Positions 1-10,399 of a stretch of 37,500 nucleotides of DNA are shown here, piece after piece. The number at the start of each line of letters is the position of its first letter. Within the stretch, counting starts at the first letter, position 1. Source of the stretch: Prorocentrum cordatum (Eukaryota > Sar > Dinophyceae > Prorocentrales > Prorocentraceae); the NCBI GenBank assembly GCA_963575745.1, contig CAUYUJ010005747.1, positions 455,001 to 492,500 on the forward strand, given 5' to 3'. The notes under the pieces were generated by a model that saw only the letters and a list, made by a program, of their open reading frames with translations, had not been told where the DNA came from and ran no database searches. The translations under genes and the position numbers were made by a program.

Positions 1-237
1 AGAGACGAACGGGGGAGGACCAGCTATCCACAAATATAAATGCATGGGACTCGCGGGGACCTCCCCCAGCCCACTACCAGCCAGGGCTGAGACCTGCAAG
101 CCCCGCATGTGCTGGGAAATAAGTACAGTACATTGAACCGCCGGCTGCACAAGTCATTCCAATGCAACCAACAGAGAAAGCGCACAGTATCATATACACC
201 AGCTCACACTGCAAACTCCCATCAACAGACACGGAGG

Positions 238-558
238 CTAAAGCACCTCACGCGACTTGGGATGCTTGCCCGCCACGAGCAGACGTAGTCGGCCACGTCT
301 ATTGGAGATGCAAGACGCAGCCTTGCCCTCGCCCGAGGGACAGCCTTCGCATGGGCGGCGAGGAGCCGCAGAGTGCCCCACCCCCGACCATGACGCACAC
401 TTCTCGCAAAAAACCGTTGCACCAGCACGCCTTAGTCTGTGGCCGTCATGCTCGACCACCTCATGCTCATCCCAGATCGAGGCAGCACTCTGCAACGCGG
501 GCACAGGCACTCCTTCCTCCACATCAAAACGATCAGCCGCCCCGGGAGCGACCTGCAC
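238..558 (-). pseudogene. C-terminal zinc-ribbon domain of element A
   Basis: The minus-strand translation has a His-Glu-Val-Val start, a CEKC pair about 20 residues later, a CEGC pair after a further 14 or so residues, and ends near a GKHP motif. I know this H...CxxC...CxxC...GxHP arrangement as the C-terminal zinc ribbon that closes many dinoflagellate LINE polyproteins. It is presumably a nucleic-acid-binding module, but its function has not been shown to my knowledge. It is cut off from the RNase H part by the GT/G tract at 567-652. Confidence 0.55.
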
Positions 559-566
559 CGCCCGAT

Positions 567-652
567 GCGTGCGCGTGTGTGCGCGTGTGTGTGTGTGTGT
601 GTGTGTGCGTGTGCGTGCGTGTGTGTGTGTGTGTGTGGGGGGGGGGGGGGGG
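567..652 (+). repeat. (GT)n microsatellite ending in a G16 run
   Basis: Alternating GT/GC dinucleotides from 567 run into sixteen consecutive G at 637-652. The tract lies inside the decayed LINE and probably arose after insertion. Confidence 0.95.
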
Positions 653-873
653 ACTGCGCACCAGACGTCCGAACGTGAGCTTCAGCTCGAAGACGATCAA
701 TGGCATTCGGCGTGCACACTGAGCGAAAAAAACTGCCGAAGCGTAGGTCCGCTTACTACAGCATTGGTACGACAGCAAGACCTGCACAACATAAACCCCG
801 TAGCGAGACGAACCAACTGGTGCTCGACAGCCGCGACCTGTGGCTGAGGAAACGAAGGAGCACGCGCTGGAAC

Positions 874-1897
874 CTATTGTCGCTCAGGGTCCCAACCTCC
901 AAGTGTACGCATCCGGTGCATAGCCCGCGCCATGTATTTTGCCGCGCGCTGATGCTGTCTCAACTTCGCCTGGTAGAACTCCTCATAGACCTTGCTGATT
1001 CTATGCTCAAGCGCACCAGCCCGCGCAACCCAAGCCTCCCAACCATCCCCCAGGGAAAAAAAAAAACTGTGGAATGCATATCTGTCCATACTCCTCAATA
1101 GACTTGTGCGAAAGCACCTAGAAGAGATACGGCCTCCGCTGCCCAGCCACTGCTTTGATCTGCCTCCAAATCGTGGCATAGGCCCCAGCAGCGCCGTCCA
1201 GATCGTCTGACACAGCGTTCCCTTCATCACGCAGAGCAAATAGATCCGTGCACAGGACGTCAAAGTCACCCAAGAGCTTCAACGCCGTGTATACAGCAAA
1301 GCGTTCAGCGCGCCCAGCGGATTCCATATATCCCGGCAGAGCTCTGTAAGCAGCGCGTAGAAGGAGACCAGCTTCACTTAGCATAACACATGCCCATCCG
1401 CAGCACATCAATTCAGGCACCGCCGATGCAACACCAGAGCCTTCGCAGAAAACAGCAGTACCTCGAAGATTCGCCTGCCTGCTCCAGTCGCCCCAAAATG
1501 CGTAGTCTTGCTGCACCCGCGGGGCCGCCGCAGTTGGCGGCATGCACGGTAAAGCAACGCCAATATCGAAAGCACCCCAACAGGGTTCACCAAGACCCTT
1601 AAGGCCTTGATCGTACATATACTGACGCGGGCCCTGCAGCTTCTCAGGGGCAACGCCTTCCATCTCAGCTGCCTCATTCAACGGTGTAAGTAAAGGAGCG
1701 CATCCATAAAAGCGATGCCCAGGGGTGCCCTCAGGGCGACCATAACGAAGACACTGCGGTGACTCCGCCAAACCAACCGAGAACTTCATGCCTTGCGCCC
1801 AATGCACCCCGGCCCAATGAACCCGTTGTGACGCCGCATTCGCTCTGTCAGAAACAGCAGCTTTGCGCCCGCAAATACAGGCAGGCAGCGCGCGCAT
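874..1897 (-). pseudogene. RNase H domain with zinc-knuckle remnant and helical tail (element A)
   Basis: A 259-residue open stretch (1118-1897) begins with a zinc-knuckle remnant: C49, then Tyr where the second Cys of CxxC should be, His61 and Cys66. A type I RNase H fold follows. The first acidic motif is FCEGSG (residue 152), where LINE RNase H normally has DGSG, so the catalytic Asp is replaced by Glu. The helix Glu (AERFAVYTAL, residue 198) and the third acid (VLCTDLFALRDE, residue 218) are present. A second frame (874-1269) carries the amphipathic region that normally follows RNase H (YEEFYQAKLRQHQ). A 10-base A run at 1061-1070 may mark one frameshift. This is a dead remnant of the enzyme that removes RNA from the RNA/DNA hybrid. 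Confidence 0.7.
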
Positions 1898-2470
1898 CTA
1901 AAGCTTAGGTACCTCGAACTGGTGGTCAAACCTCTGGATGATCCACTGACCCTGCCATCTAGCAATACCTCGACACAGCAGCTGCCGAACATCCTAGGCG
2001 ACATCGTGAGCAAAGACACGCGCTCCTTTTCATCCGTGATCAACACCGTCGACGAATATATAGTCCAACCAATTCTCCATAAAGACAGAGTAACAGCTCC
2101 AATTGGACACTTCGCATGCCTCCATGATGGATACTTGACCAACATGTTAGTAACTTCGATCCACACACGATGCAACCTTGACAAGGAAGTACGTGCCTTC
2201 CAAATCCAATATGCATACCTGACCACTTAGTCGCAGGTAGCAGCATATATAGGGTCAGACTCAGGCGACCTCTGGGTCGCCAAATAGACAGTCAGAGATG
2301 AAGATCCAGCTCGGGCCCCAACAAGCACGCCTGCCGCGGATCGAAGCTTAGCTAGGACCTCTTCGGTCAGCCCCGATACTCCTGCACCATGAGCAGCCGA
2401 AGGTAGTAGTCCCGTCTTCCAAAGGCAGCCCACCTTCTGGCCAACCGTGCGCTTGAATCGCAACAAAAAA
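1898..2470 (-). pseudogene. RT C-terminal (thumb/connection) region of element A
   Basis: From about 2470 downward the minus frame reads WKTGLLPSAAHGAGVSGLTEE, then LAKLRSAAGVLVGARAGS, then ATQRSPESDPIYAATCD. The LLPxAxxGxEVxGL, LRxxA and RDPxxxA signatures follow the RT palm in the same LINE group as element C. A TAA at about 2228 interrupts the frame, which then stays open to 1786 with a Trp-rich segment (YAYWIWKAR). A frame change near 1900 leads into the RNase H part. Confidence 0.55.
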
Positions 2471-3166
2471 TGAGCTGCCCATTCTGGAAAAAGGAGGTGG
2501 CTGACGAGCGGGAGGATGAATAAGGGGAAGGGAAGGGGGGGGGGCGGAGGATGAGAAACGAGAAGGACGAGGAGAAACAGCAGCAGCAGGAGTGGGAGAA
2601 GCGAGAGGGGCCGGATGCCAAGAGGAAGGCGCAATGGAAAGGGGTGACAACGATGAGGAAACAGGCAGATCCAGAGAAATGGCCCGCGCTGGGGCGAAAG
2701 CGCCATGCTGAGCTTTAAGAGCAAAGCGCCGACCAAAAAATGAGGCCAACGCTGGAGCGAGAACGCCTCGTTGAATCACCGAAAACGCTCCGCGTGAACA
2801 AAGCATAAGAAAACATGCAACCAACGCTGAACAATAACAACTATACGCGGAATGGGCGAAACATCGTGCGGATGTGTAAGCGTCAGTCAATGGAGGTATG
2901 GGGATGGAACGAGACACGAAGGTAAAGAATGGCAGTAATGGAGAATGCGTCTGGAGGTTACAACTGCTGCCAAAACAACGCGCAGTCCGTGTCGGGCCCA
3001 CGTAGGTGACAAATATGTCTTTATTTTCAATGGAAGGCTCCAGATGCCGCTGGCCTGGTAGGTTTCCTTTCGGGAAGGCACTTGGGCACTAATCCCCAAG
3101 CAGTGTCGAAAAGCTCTCGAGCTGTTCCAAAAATATCATATCATCAGCCACCCACTCGCGGAATAT
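2471..3166. other. Purine-rich tract and unassigned DNA
   Basis: 2500-2630 is a purine-rich stretch on the plus strand (GGGAAGGG..., with a run of ten G). The rest, to 3166, has mixed composition and no recognisable protein motif in any frame. Confidence 0.6.
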
Positions 3167-3835
3167 TTACGAGCACACCCCCAAGTCAAGACGGACGGTC
3201 TTGACAATCAGCCTGAGCAGGAAGCACCCATATACCTCTCGGCGCGCCTGGCGCACGGGAAGGCACAGCGCCTGCCGCTCTGATTGGGCGGGGCAGGGGC
3301 ACGAGTGAATAAGGGTCCGGCACGTGCCGAAACAATCCTGGGCGCCTGTCGCCCCGTAACTTAAATGCCGGCCTACCAGAGCAAACGCGACAGAGAACTC
3401 CCCGTCGGCCCACCACCAGAGACCGCCATAAAACCAAGAATTGCCACGGTGGAGTCTGACTCCGCGCTCTAGGACCACACAGGAATGCAGAGCGGGGCAG
3501 GCTGCTCGGGGGCATGCAAAACAGAACGGATCCCCCTTCTCCACACTCGTCGGAAGGCCCCCACCTGCCTCGAAGGGCGCCAAGCAGCCCCGGCGGCAGC
3601 GCCACCCCAGACCGAACACGAAGAGGGTGGCAATGCAGAAACGGGCGCCTCGTGAGCCTGCCGATGATAGCAGGTCAACGATCAGACCTCGCATCGGACA
3701 AAGCACGATCGCGCCTGGCCGTTACGCTGATGCGCGCTTCGAAACGCTCATACGGGGGCGCCTGCCTTCTGAAAGCGACGGGCACTGTGAGCTGCAAGAC
3801 AGACGGGGAGGGGGTCACTCGCATAGAAGGAGGAT
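3167..3835. other. Unassigned region with overlapping open frames
   Basis: Two minus frames (3167-3706 and 3186-3605) and two plus frames stay open, but none shows a recognisable motif. In GC-rich DNA such overlap is expected by chance. I make no gene call. Confidence 0.6.

Positions 3836-3884
<49 letters not shown>
3836..3884 (+). repeat. (AG)n dinucleotide repeat
   Basis: About 21 AG units at 3842-3884, preceded by GATAGAGAA. The tract sits just beyond the 3-prime end of element B. Confidence 0.97.
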
Positions 3885-3885
<1 letters not shown>

Positions 3886-3999
3886 GTAACCAATAAGGTC
3901 GTTCGCATTGCGGCCCCCTGATCGGCCCGGAAGAATTGACCGCGAGGGCCCCAACCCACCCCTAAAACAGGCCCCGAAGTAAAGGGCAACACGAATCAT

Positions 4000-5060
4000 G
4001 GTCAATCGAGTCCAGATCAATCCTTTCGTCAGGAGGGGAGGCACTGAAGAGACATTCAGCAGCTCGATCATGATAACTGACCGTTGCATGTTAAACAAGG
4101 ACGTGACAAAACATAGAGGAGCGACGCCAAGATCCATGGATGTGGCCTCTGCCACTTTCTTCACATTCGCGCGCAAGGCATCGATCAGACTCTCTCATTG
4201 ACCTCGGAGATGTAGCACTGCGCGCGTCTCCGCAGGATGCCCCTCGCATATTTAGTCGGGGAGTGATTGCGGATAGAATCGCACAGCTTCCAAGCATTTG
4301 CTCGCGATCTCGGGCCCAGGGGCCAGACCATCATTCCAATGACGAAAGCCCCTTATGCAAGAGAAAAACTAATAATGTCACCAGACTCGAAGCCAACGGT
4401 GCAGATGTGATCGGGGTCATCGCGGGCCACGCCGAGGTAGTCGAGAAGCCCCAGAACACCTCTGGAACGGAATATGTTGCTGAAACTAACGGCTTTCGCG
4501 ACAACGCGGGGCCAACTTGTGAGAAATCGCATTGCGGGGACCAGTCGTGAGGTGCAGTATATAACCTTATTTGAAGCACCTCGTGATCTCCTGGCTGGGC
4601 GGGATACATGTGGAAACGAAGCAACAGGAAGGAGACGCCCATGACCCTGAAAGCGACAAACGACAGAACAAGCCCGAGGCCTCGTTGACGAGCAAGCCGG
4701 ATGCGGTAGCTGAATTTCGGCACGAGATCCTGCCAAACATGTTTGTGAACCTCAGGACCGATTGAAACCCCCAAAGACATGGCCCAGAAATCCATGAGCA
4801 TCGACTTAACGGGCTCTCCGAAGGAGGCCAACACCTCTAGCAAGTTAGACTTGTCACTTCCACTGCAAATCATGACCAGGCACGTCTCAAAACACAGGCG
4901 GAGATGGGCGTACCTCGGCAACAACGATCGTGATTTCAGCTTGGGCTCGGCGCCGACCCAAATGGCCAACTCACAGCCCCACTCGGCTCGGCACACATCC
5001 TCCACGATCGCGGGGGAGCATGGCGCCTCTCTCCTCGTCCTCCTTGTCCCATGGAAGCAC
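4000..5060 (-). pseudogene. Element B: decayed LINE reverse transcriptase (palm end and thumb)
   Basis: The minus frame 4331-5359 is LINE-like only in its lower two thirds, below about 5060. There it reads RYAHLRLCFETC, then MSLGVSIGPEVHKHVW, IRLARQRGLGL, FRVMGVSFLL and APHDW. The LGVxIGPxxxxxxW signature, followed by a basic helix and the hydrophobic VSxL segment, marks the RT thumb of a second dinoflagellate LINE type, distinct from elements A and C, which have YLGxDxxxG. A degenerate VEDV near 5020 may be all that is left of the catalytic acidic box. Below 4331 the frames break up, although 4000-4300 still gives plausible downstream segments. The part of the 342-residue frame above 5060 is GC-rich and probably not part of the gene. 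No RNase H or zinc ribbon follows. Confidence 0.6.
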
Positions 5061-5380
5061 CGCGGTGCGCGCTGCGCCCGCGACGTACGGCTACGGAGCG
5101 CATGGCGCCAGACTGCCCTTGCCCAAGCGCGCGCCGTGCAGGCCCTGCTCCGAGCCCCCGGCCACCTTGAGCACCGGGGCTCCAGGGCGACTCGTGCCGG
5201 TTCTGCACCCGTCCGTGCTCTTTGCCTCGGTGCTAAATCTGCGCCTTTGGCTGCTGCTCCTGTCCGGGCTGAGGGCGCTCGCGGTGCTTGGGCCATCCTG
5301 GAGCGTCGACAACGACCAGGTCCCCCCAAGAGCCCGAAGGACAGCCATGCCTTTTGCACAAACTGGGGCCCTCTTTTGGA

Positions 5381-5746
5381 GGCCTCTTGGAGGCAGGTCG
5401 CGGCGCGGCCACAGCTGATCGCGGGTCGGGGATCTTTTGGCCCGGGTTAATCCAAACACTGGTCAGTCAGGCCTTGCAAGATCCTGCGAAATCCTGCCAG
5501 ATCCTGCACACCAAAACGGGTCAATCCGAAAGATCTTGCCAGATCCTGCAGGATCCGGCACCAAAGCCTGGCTCAATGCGACCCTGGCCCTGCAAGATGC
5601 TGCAAGATCGGGTGCTCTGGCTGGCCCCCGTTCGCATGGGCCCCCGCCCCGGGGCGCCCGACTCTGCGGGGGGCCTCTTGGGGACAGGTCGCGGCGGCGG
5701 CCGCAGCTGATCACGGATCGGGAATCTTCTGACCCGGGCCAATCCA
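5381..5746 (+). repeat. Direct duplication of ~74 bp with an AGATCCTGC-rich spacer
   Basis: Copy 1 at 5381-5453 and copy 2 at 5672-5746 share GGCCTCTTGG, ACAGGTCGCGGCG, GCAGCTGATC and CCGGG..AATCCA in order, with scattered substitutions. The spacer holds short repeats of AGATCCTGC and close variants (5478-5610). Confidence 0.8.
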
Positions 5747-6308
5747 GACCCCGGATCACGGACCTCCCGCACCCGCTGCCGGCCGGCAGCCTCCTGCCGA
5801 GCAGGGCGAGGCCTGCAGACGACCTCCGCCGCGGCCTCGCGCGTGCCGCCGGGGCTCGCTCAGGCGGCCTCGTCTGCGACCATGGCCCTCCGCGGCCGGG
5901 GCCGTTGTTCGCCACTCGGCGAGGAGGAGGAGAAGCAGGAGGAGGAGTTCTGGTGTTCTGGAAATGGCGACAAGGTAGGTTGAATGGAATTTAAACAATG
6001 GATTTCTCCTTTTGGGCCCTCTCAACCTTGCTCGAGGCCGCGGGCCAAAGACCCTTGGAGATCCTGGTTAGGTAGCCCCCGCGATCACCTTCAACCCTCT
6101 CGGCACACTCCCGAGCAAGCTTTTTGAGCTGCTGGGAGGCAAAACGCCCACGCATGGTGCAAAACCACACCCCGACCCCCGAGTGGCACCGAATTTTGTG
6201 GCTTGAGAGCGGAAGACCCCCTGCAATATGCACCCGCCGTCCCGGAGGGGGTTCAAACATGGCCCCGTCGAGACCAACGAAATTAAAAAAGGAGAATCGA
6301 GCGAGCCC
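5747..6308. other. GC-rich spacer before element C
   Basis: Apart from one (GGA)n-like patch near 5922-5950, I see no protein motif or organised repeat here. It is probably 3-prime flank or untranslated tail of element C. No poly(A) tail on the minus strand marks the boundary. Confidence 0.5.
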
Positions 6309-6420
6309 TTACGTTTGGCGTGTGTGGTCGACCCCTCTACACCGCTCGCATGCTCCACTGTTCTGCTCGCACAAGACGTGGGATGAGGCGAACGTACTGC
6401 AGACGGACGGAGCAGGAGGC
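6309..6420 (-). pseudogene. C-terminal Cys-rich segment of element C
   Basis: The last residues of the minus frame read SSHVLCEQNSGACERCRG, followed shortly by a stop at 6309. The His and the CERC pair occupy the place of the terminal zinc ribbon seen in element A, but the second Cys pair is missing. Either the ribbon is truncated or another frame continues it. Confidence 0.4.
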
Positions 6421-7060
6421 CCCACGAGCTCTTTCGCGCGCTTGCTTTTGGAAACTCCTCTGCCGAGCTCAGCTTTACATTGAAGGGCCTCACGGGTGCT
6501 CTGGAGGGCCCTCACGCGGACAACAAAAGCGCTGTGCTCGATCATTGTTAAACGAAATCTTTGAGACTCGGGCGCGCGGGCGAAGTCGGCGCCCACGGCC
6601 GCGCATGCATCGGCAATGGTGTTCCCCAAGACCAGAAGCCTCGAGGCCCGGCCAGACATGACGTCGTCGGCCTCCTGGTGCGAATGCACAAAGACCGCAG
6701 TGCAGACCTGATTGGGGTGAACTGCCAACCACAGCCCAATGTCCCAGCAGAGGTCACGGCCCCGTGGGGTGCTGGCGTCGGTGGCTGTACCAGCCCAAGA
6801 TAACCGATTCGTTATCAGTGACATAAACGCAATGGCCTGTACATGACAACAGCGCCAGTAGCAATGCTGGCATCTCGCCTCTGGCCACCGTTTGGCGGCC
6901 GCCAGGTAACCCTCGCCAGATGCCCAGCTCGAGTTGCACGTCATCTGTCAGGTCCTGGAAGCACGCGGCCGACTCCGACCCTGCGCAAGCGGGGGTCGGC
7001 GCTGTCAGCACCTCCACTGGCGTCGCCGAAGATGTACCAAGTACCAAGGCCGATCCGATG
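6421..7060 (-). pseudogene. RNase H domain of element C
   Basis: All four catalytic acids of a type I RNase H are visible, spread over three frames: Asp in YIFGDASGG (about 7024), Glu in VARGEMPALLL (about 6876), Asp in YVTDNESVILGW (about 6816) and the last Asp in GNTIADACA (about 6611). Between the last two is VFVHSHQEADD, the equivalent of the usual VxAHQ strand. DASGG.xS.DPRLRR.G is a variant I associate with dinoflagellate LINEs. The role is removal of template RNA during target-primed reverse transcription. The domain is complete in content but broken by frameshifts between the first and second acids and before the last. Confidence 0.75.
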
Positions 7061-7175
7061 ACCCATGACCTGCGCAGCCTTCGAGGTAGTTGCCCGTGGA
7101 CACGTGCCAATCCTCGGACTGCCGCGGGGCTGGGATCTGCATCCAGGTACTGGGGATGAGCCCACGCGTCCAGAA

Positions 7176-7841
7176 TCAGGCCCCTGCTTCCCCGCTCGCG
7201 TAGGCCTGTCCCACCAGTTGTTGAGAAAGCTCGTAAATGAGATGTTCGCTCCTGCCCTCGCATTCCCAAATCCAGTGGAATGCTGTCTCATCGGCTTGAC
7301 CGCAGCGTGGGCAGGTGATATTCAGCTTCTGCTTGGCACGTTCCTGTCGTCGAGCTCCGGGCCAGGTGCCACCGATGGCTATCGCCAGCATGCGGCCTGC
7401 AAGATTCCGCCCTCCTGGCACCTCCTGGAGCTGAGCCAGAAGATGTATGGTGGACCGATTGCGCGCACCTGCTTCCAGTCTAGCGCCTCCGAAGTGTTCA
7501 GCTGCTCCCTGCCAGTGATCCACCGTGGGCGCCTCGCCGAAGCTGTGAAATAGTTCGTCTGGGAAATCTATGGATTCGACGCCAGTGAATTTGCTTGCGT
7601 CGAAGGTCCAATGATGTTCGGGACCGCCGCTCCCGACAGGGGCCTTCCAAGAACCGGGCCCCAGCGGTTGCCATCGAGCCTGTAGGAGGTAGCTGATGAC
7701 CGCACCCTGGGGCCCTCTGATGTGCGGCGGGCGTCGAGCTGTGGGGAGGGCTTGCAGCTCCTGGGCGAGGGAGGCCCAGGTCCTGGCGACGCCCTTCCGA
7801 ATGGTGGGCTGCTGAGCCCAACGTGAGAGCCAGAGCCTCAA
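7176..7841 (-). pseudogene. Linker and zinc knuckle between RT and RNase H (element C)
   Basis: A 221-residue open stretch. It starts with a Trp-rich helix (LWLSRWAQQPTIRKGVARTW), continues through IRGPQGAVISYLLQARWQP, and near its end has CPRCGQADETAFHWIWEC. That is a CX2C-X8-H-X4-C knuckle with all four ligands intact (about 7262-7313). This knuckle sits just before RNase H in related LINEs and is thought to bind nucleic acid. It is the longest undamaged piece of the element. Confidence 0.7.
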
Positions 7842-9079
7842 TCACTCCTGCGGCAGCCGATCGGCGGGGCCCCGACCAGGTGCCAAAATACCGATCAATG
7901 TTGCGAGACACCTGCCAGGGACCCTGGGGCCCAAGGGGTTGCCGAGTCGTCGCCGAATCTGGACCATTTCGCCTCCGTGCACTCCGTGAAGTTGGTGGCC
8001 GTAGGTGCCGGCGGCCTGCCCCCCCTGCGCCTCCACCGCCGAGTGCATATGGCATCGGTGACAGCTTTCTTTCTCACCTGACTGTGTTTCTTCTGCCTCG
8101 AGACTCGCTTGGCTCGTGCATGCCTTGGGCCTCCTCCAAGATCGCACCCGAGGTATTCTGGCTGTGGTGCCGCTTTCAAAGAGAATCCAAAGGCCTTCGC
8201 TCGCCTCGCAATCTCACAAGCGTCCTGCAACTTGGTGCACACCACTACGCTCTTGGGCGACATCTCGAATCCTGCTTCCTGCATGCTGCGGCATGTGCCC
8301 ACTAAACAGCTGACCGATTGCCTGCGCATGCTCTGTCTAGAGCATGTGACCGATTGGCTGGATATCATCTAGCCACAGGCGCTGGGACATCCGGACATGT
8401 GCAGTGGTGAACCTCTGCATGATGTGATACGTGGCACATGTGGCAAACCGAATACGTCCTCGGAGCCCCTGCACCACTGGGCAGAGCGGCGAAGGGATCC
8501 GCAGACAACGAGCCGCCATGCACTGCAGCAGCTCCAGGCCCAAAACTTCAACAGGAAAATCCAGCCGCATGGCAACCCTGCCGAGCTGCAGCCAACCGAT
8601 GGAAGCATATAACTCGCTGATGTCAAGGAGCCCGTTACCATGATGCATCTGTAGCCTGGCAGCGAACTCCTCGTCGATCGATATGATAAGTACTTCCCGA
8701 ACTGTAGCGTTGCCCTTGATGGCCGCGCCCCGGTATGCCTCGCTGCCTGAGATCCACCGCTTGACACGTGGCTCTCACGTGCCTGAGACCATACCCTGGA
8801 CAAGTGCGGAAGAAGTCCGATGATCCTGTCTCCCGCTACCCTCTTGGGAAGAGGAGCGCCGATGGTGAGGATAACTTGATGAGGCCAAGTCTGCGCGGAC
8901 TCGCAAATCGATAACACAATGCTAAGTCTTTGAATGGCCTCACCAGGTAGCCGTAGAAGATCGTGGGAACTCAACCGATCAACTCCCATAGCAGCAGAGG
9001 ACTTGATCGGCCCGAACGCGCACCTGATGTCAATGACGGTGAGTGCTTGCATGGCTTCGCAGCGCACCCTGTCGCGCAT
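7842..9079 (-). pseudogene. Reverse transcriptase domain of element C
   Basis: The RT fold is traceable across three frames. At 9079-8770 come GVDRLSSHDLLRLP, WPHQV and LPKRVAGDRIIGLLPHLSRVW (fingers and palm start). At about 8740-8370 come GLLDISELYASIGW, with the first catalytic Asp at about 8624, and QRLWLDDIQPIG, the YxDD box as LDD at about 8364-8369. At 8368-8100 come GFEMSPKSVVV and PEYLGCDLGGG (palm end and primer grip). The frame at 7842-8147 carries the post-RT segment (YGHQLHGVHGGEM, PGRCLATLIG). All three catalytic Asp positions survive. Frame changes near 8760, 8370 and 8150 inactivate it. Confidence 0.78.
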
Positions 9080-10050
9080 CGCAGCAAAGAGATCTTGCTG
9101 ATCACATAGTTCAGATAAAAAGTTGAGAGCCCATACGTGCTCTCATTTCCTGCTCTTGAAGTCCATGGTGTCCTTTGGGTGTACCAAAACCTGACCATTG
9201 ACCTGGGCGTCGTGCCCCTCTGGCTGGGGGTCCCTCAATTTTTTGTGAAAGACCCCGATGGCAGGTGCCGCTTTAGCCCAGCCTCAAAGTTCAATCATAG
9301 CTCTGCTCAAAGCCCGTCTCTGGCTACGACTGGCCAATCTGTCGACTGCCTGAGCGCTGGCATCGAGCTGAGCTCAGGATGTACCCTGAAGGTTCTCAAG
9401 AAATTGCTGCCAGTGCCTCCAGTCGAATCTGTCGGTGGGCTGGATGATCTGCTCTGCCTGAAACGGCGCGTCGCCCAGGAGGTTGCGGCCCGCGTGATAT
9501 AGGATGGCAAATTGCTTGTCACCACCTGCCCGCCGAAGATGCCGTGTAATGCTGCGGATGATTGCGCTGGCCCGGGCCCGCCGCCCGCTGATCCGGTCGC
9601 GAAGGTGCCAGTCGGGAGGGGGTTCCTTGACGCGCGACCGAGACCTTGAACTGGGGCGCCTCTCCGCGAGTCGCTCCAGGTGGGACCTGCCGATGATGCG
9701 TAAATATGGAGGCATCCACGATTCGGATCCAGCCGGCGCGCAAAGCTGCAAGCAAGCCTGAATCTTTTGAGCCGAGGCGGTAGGCTGCGGAGCGGACGAT
9801 GGCCCCCGAGGGAAGGCACTGGATGGCAGAACTGAAACCAATCCGAGCTCTCTGCCCCTTCCACGCATCACTGGGCACAGGAAAATCTGGGGGCCACGCC
9901 TACGTTTCGGACTGCTCCTCGGAAGAAGACCCCTGGACGGCGGGGCTCGGGGAGATCCGGGGGGGGGGGTCCGAAGTAGCTCGGTGCTCTGTGCTGCTCG
10001 ACTGTCTAATTGGCTGGTTCTCAACTGGCAAGAGAGAAACAAAAGCAGGG
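9080..10050 (-). pseudogene. Linker between endonuclease and RT (element C)
   Basis: The minus frames here carry an Arg/Ala-rich stretch (RARASAIIRSITRHLRRAGG), then DWRHWQQFLENL and, in another frame, KRHLPSGSFTKN. They correspond to the helical region between the endonuclease and RT in this LINE group. There is no catalytic motif of its own, and a plus frame (9137-9502) is only a shadow. Confidence 0.45.
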
Positions 10051-10399
10051 GCGGCTAAGGGAGCAAATTAAAACGCCGTCTCGTCCGCCGAAGGGTCTTC
10101 CTCCGAGAAACCGCCCCAGTCGTCGCCCGATCAGACGGGCCCACCGCCTTCCTCGCAGTGAGCGCCCGCGTCGCTGAGGGCGGGGGAGGGGGGGGGGGGC
10201 CGGCGGGGGAAGAACGAACCTTGGGCGCGATGAACGGACTCACCCTGCGCGCCCACGCCGCCGCCCTGAAGGGGGGGGAACCAGGGGGCACCCGCTTGGC
10301 CTCCAAACTTGAAGTGGCCCGCTCCTGTTTCCTGGCGCTAGATTCGGAGCCAGGCGTGGCCTGCCGCTTAGGTCTACTGAGTGTTAGCAAACGGGCAGG

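Larger units (their letters stand above)
238..2470 (-). mobile_element. Element A: decayed LINE (non-LTR retrotransposon), 3-prime portion
   Basis: Read on the minus strand, this stretch gives, in order, the end of a reverse transcriptase, a zinc-knuckle remnant, an RNase H domain, a helical tail and a terminal zinc ribbon. That is the domain order of the LINE-type retrotransposons common in dinoflagellate genomes. The pieces are in different frames and carry stops, for example a TAA near 2228, so the copy is dead. A (GT)n/G16 tract has grown between the helical tail and the zinc ribbon. The 5-prime half (endonuclease and RT core) is missing and replaced by purine-rich DNA above 2480. The element type matches element C (6.3-12.4 kb) rather than element B. 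Confidence 0.75.

Noticed and set aside
3167-3706. 180-codon minus frame as a gene
   Set aside because: Three overlapping frames are open, the composition is that of GC-rich noncoding DNA, and no motif is recognised.
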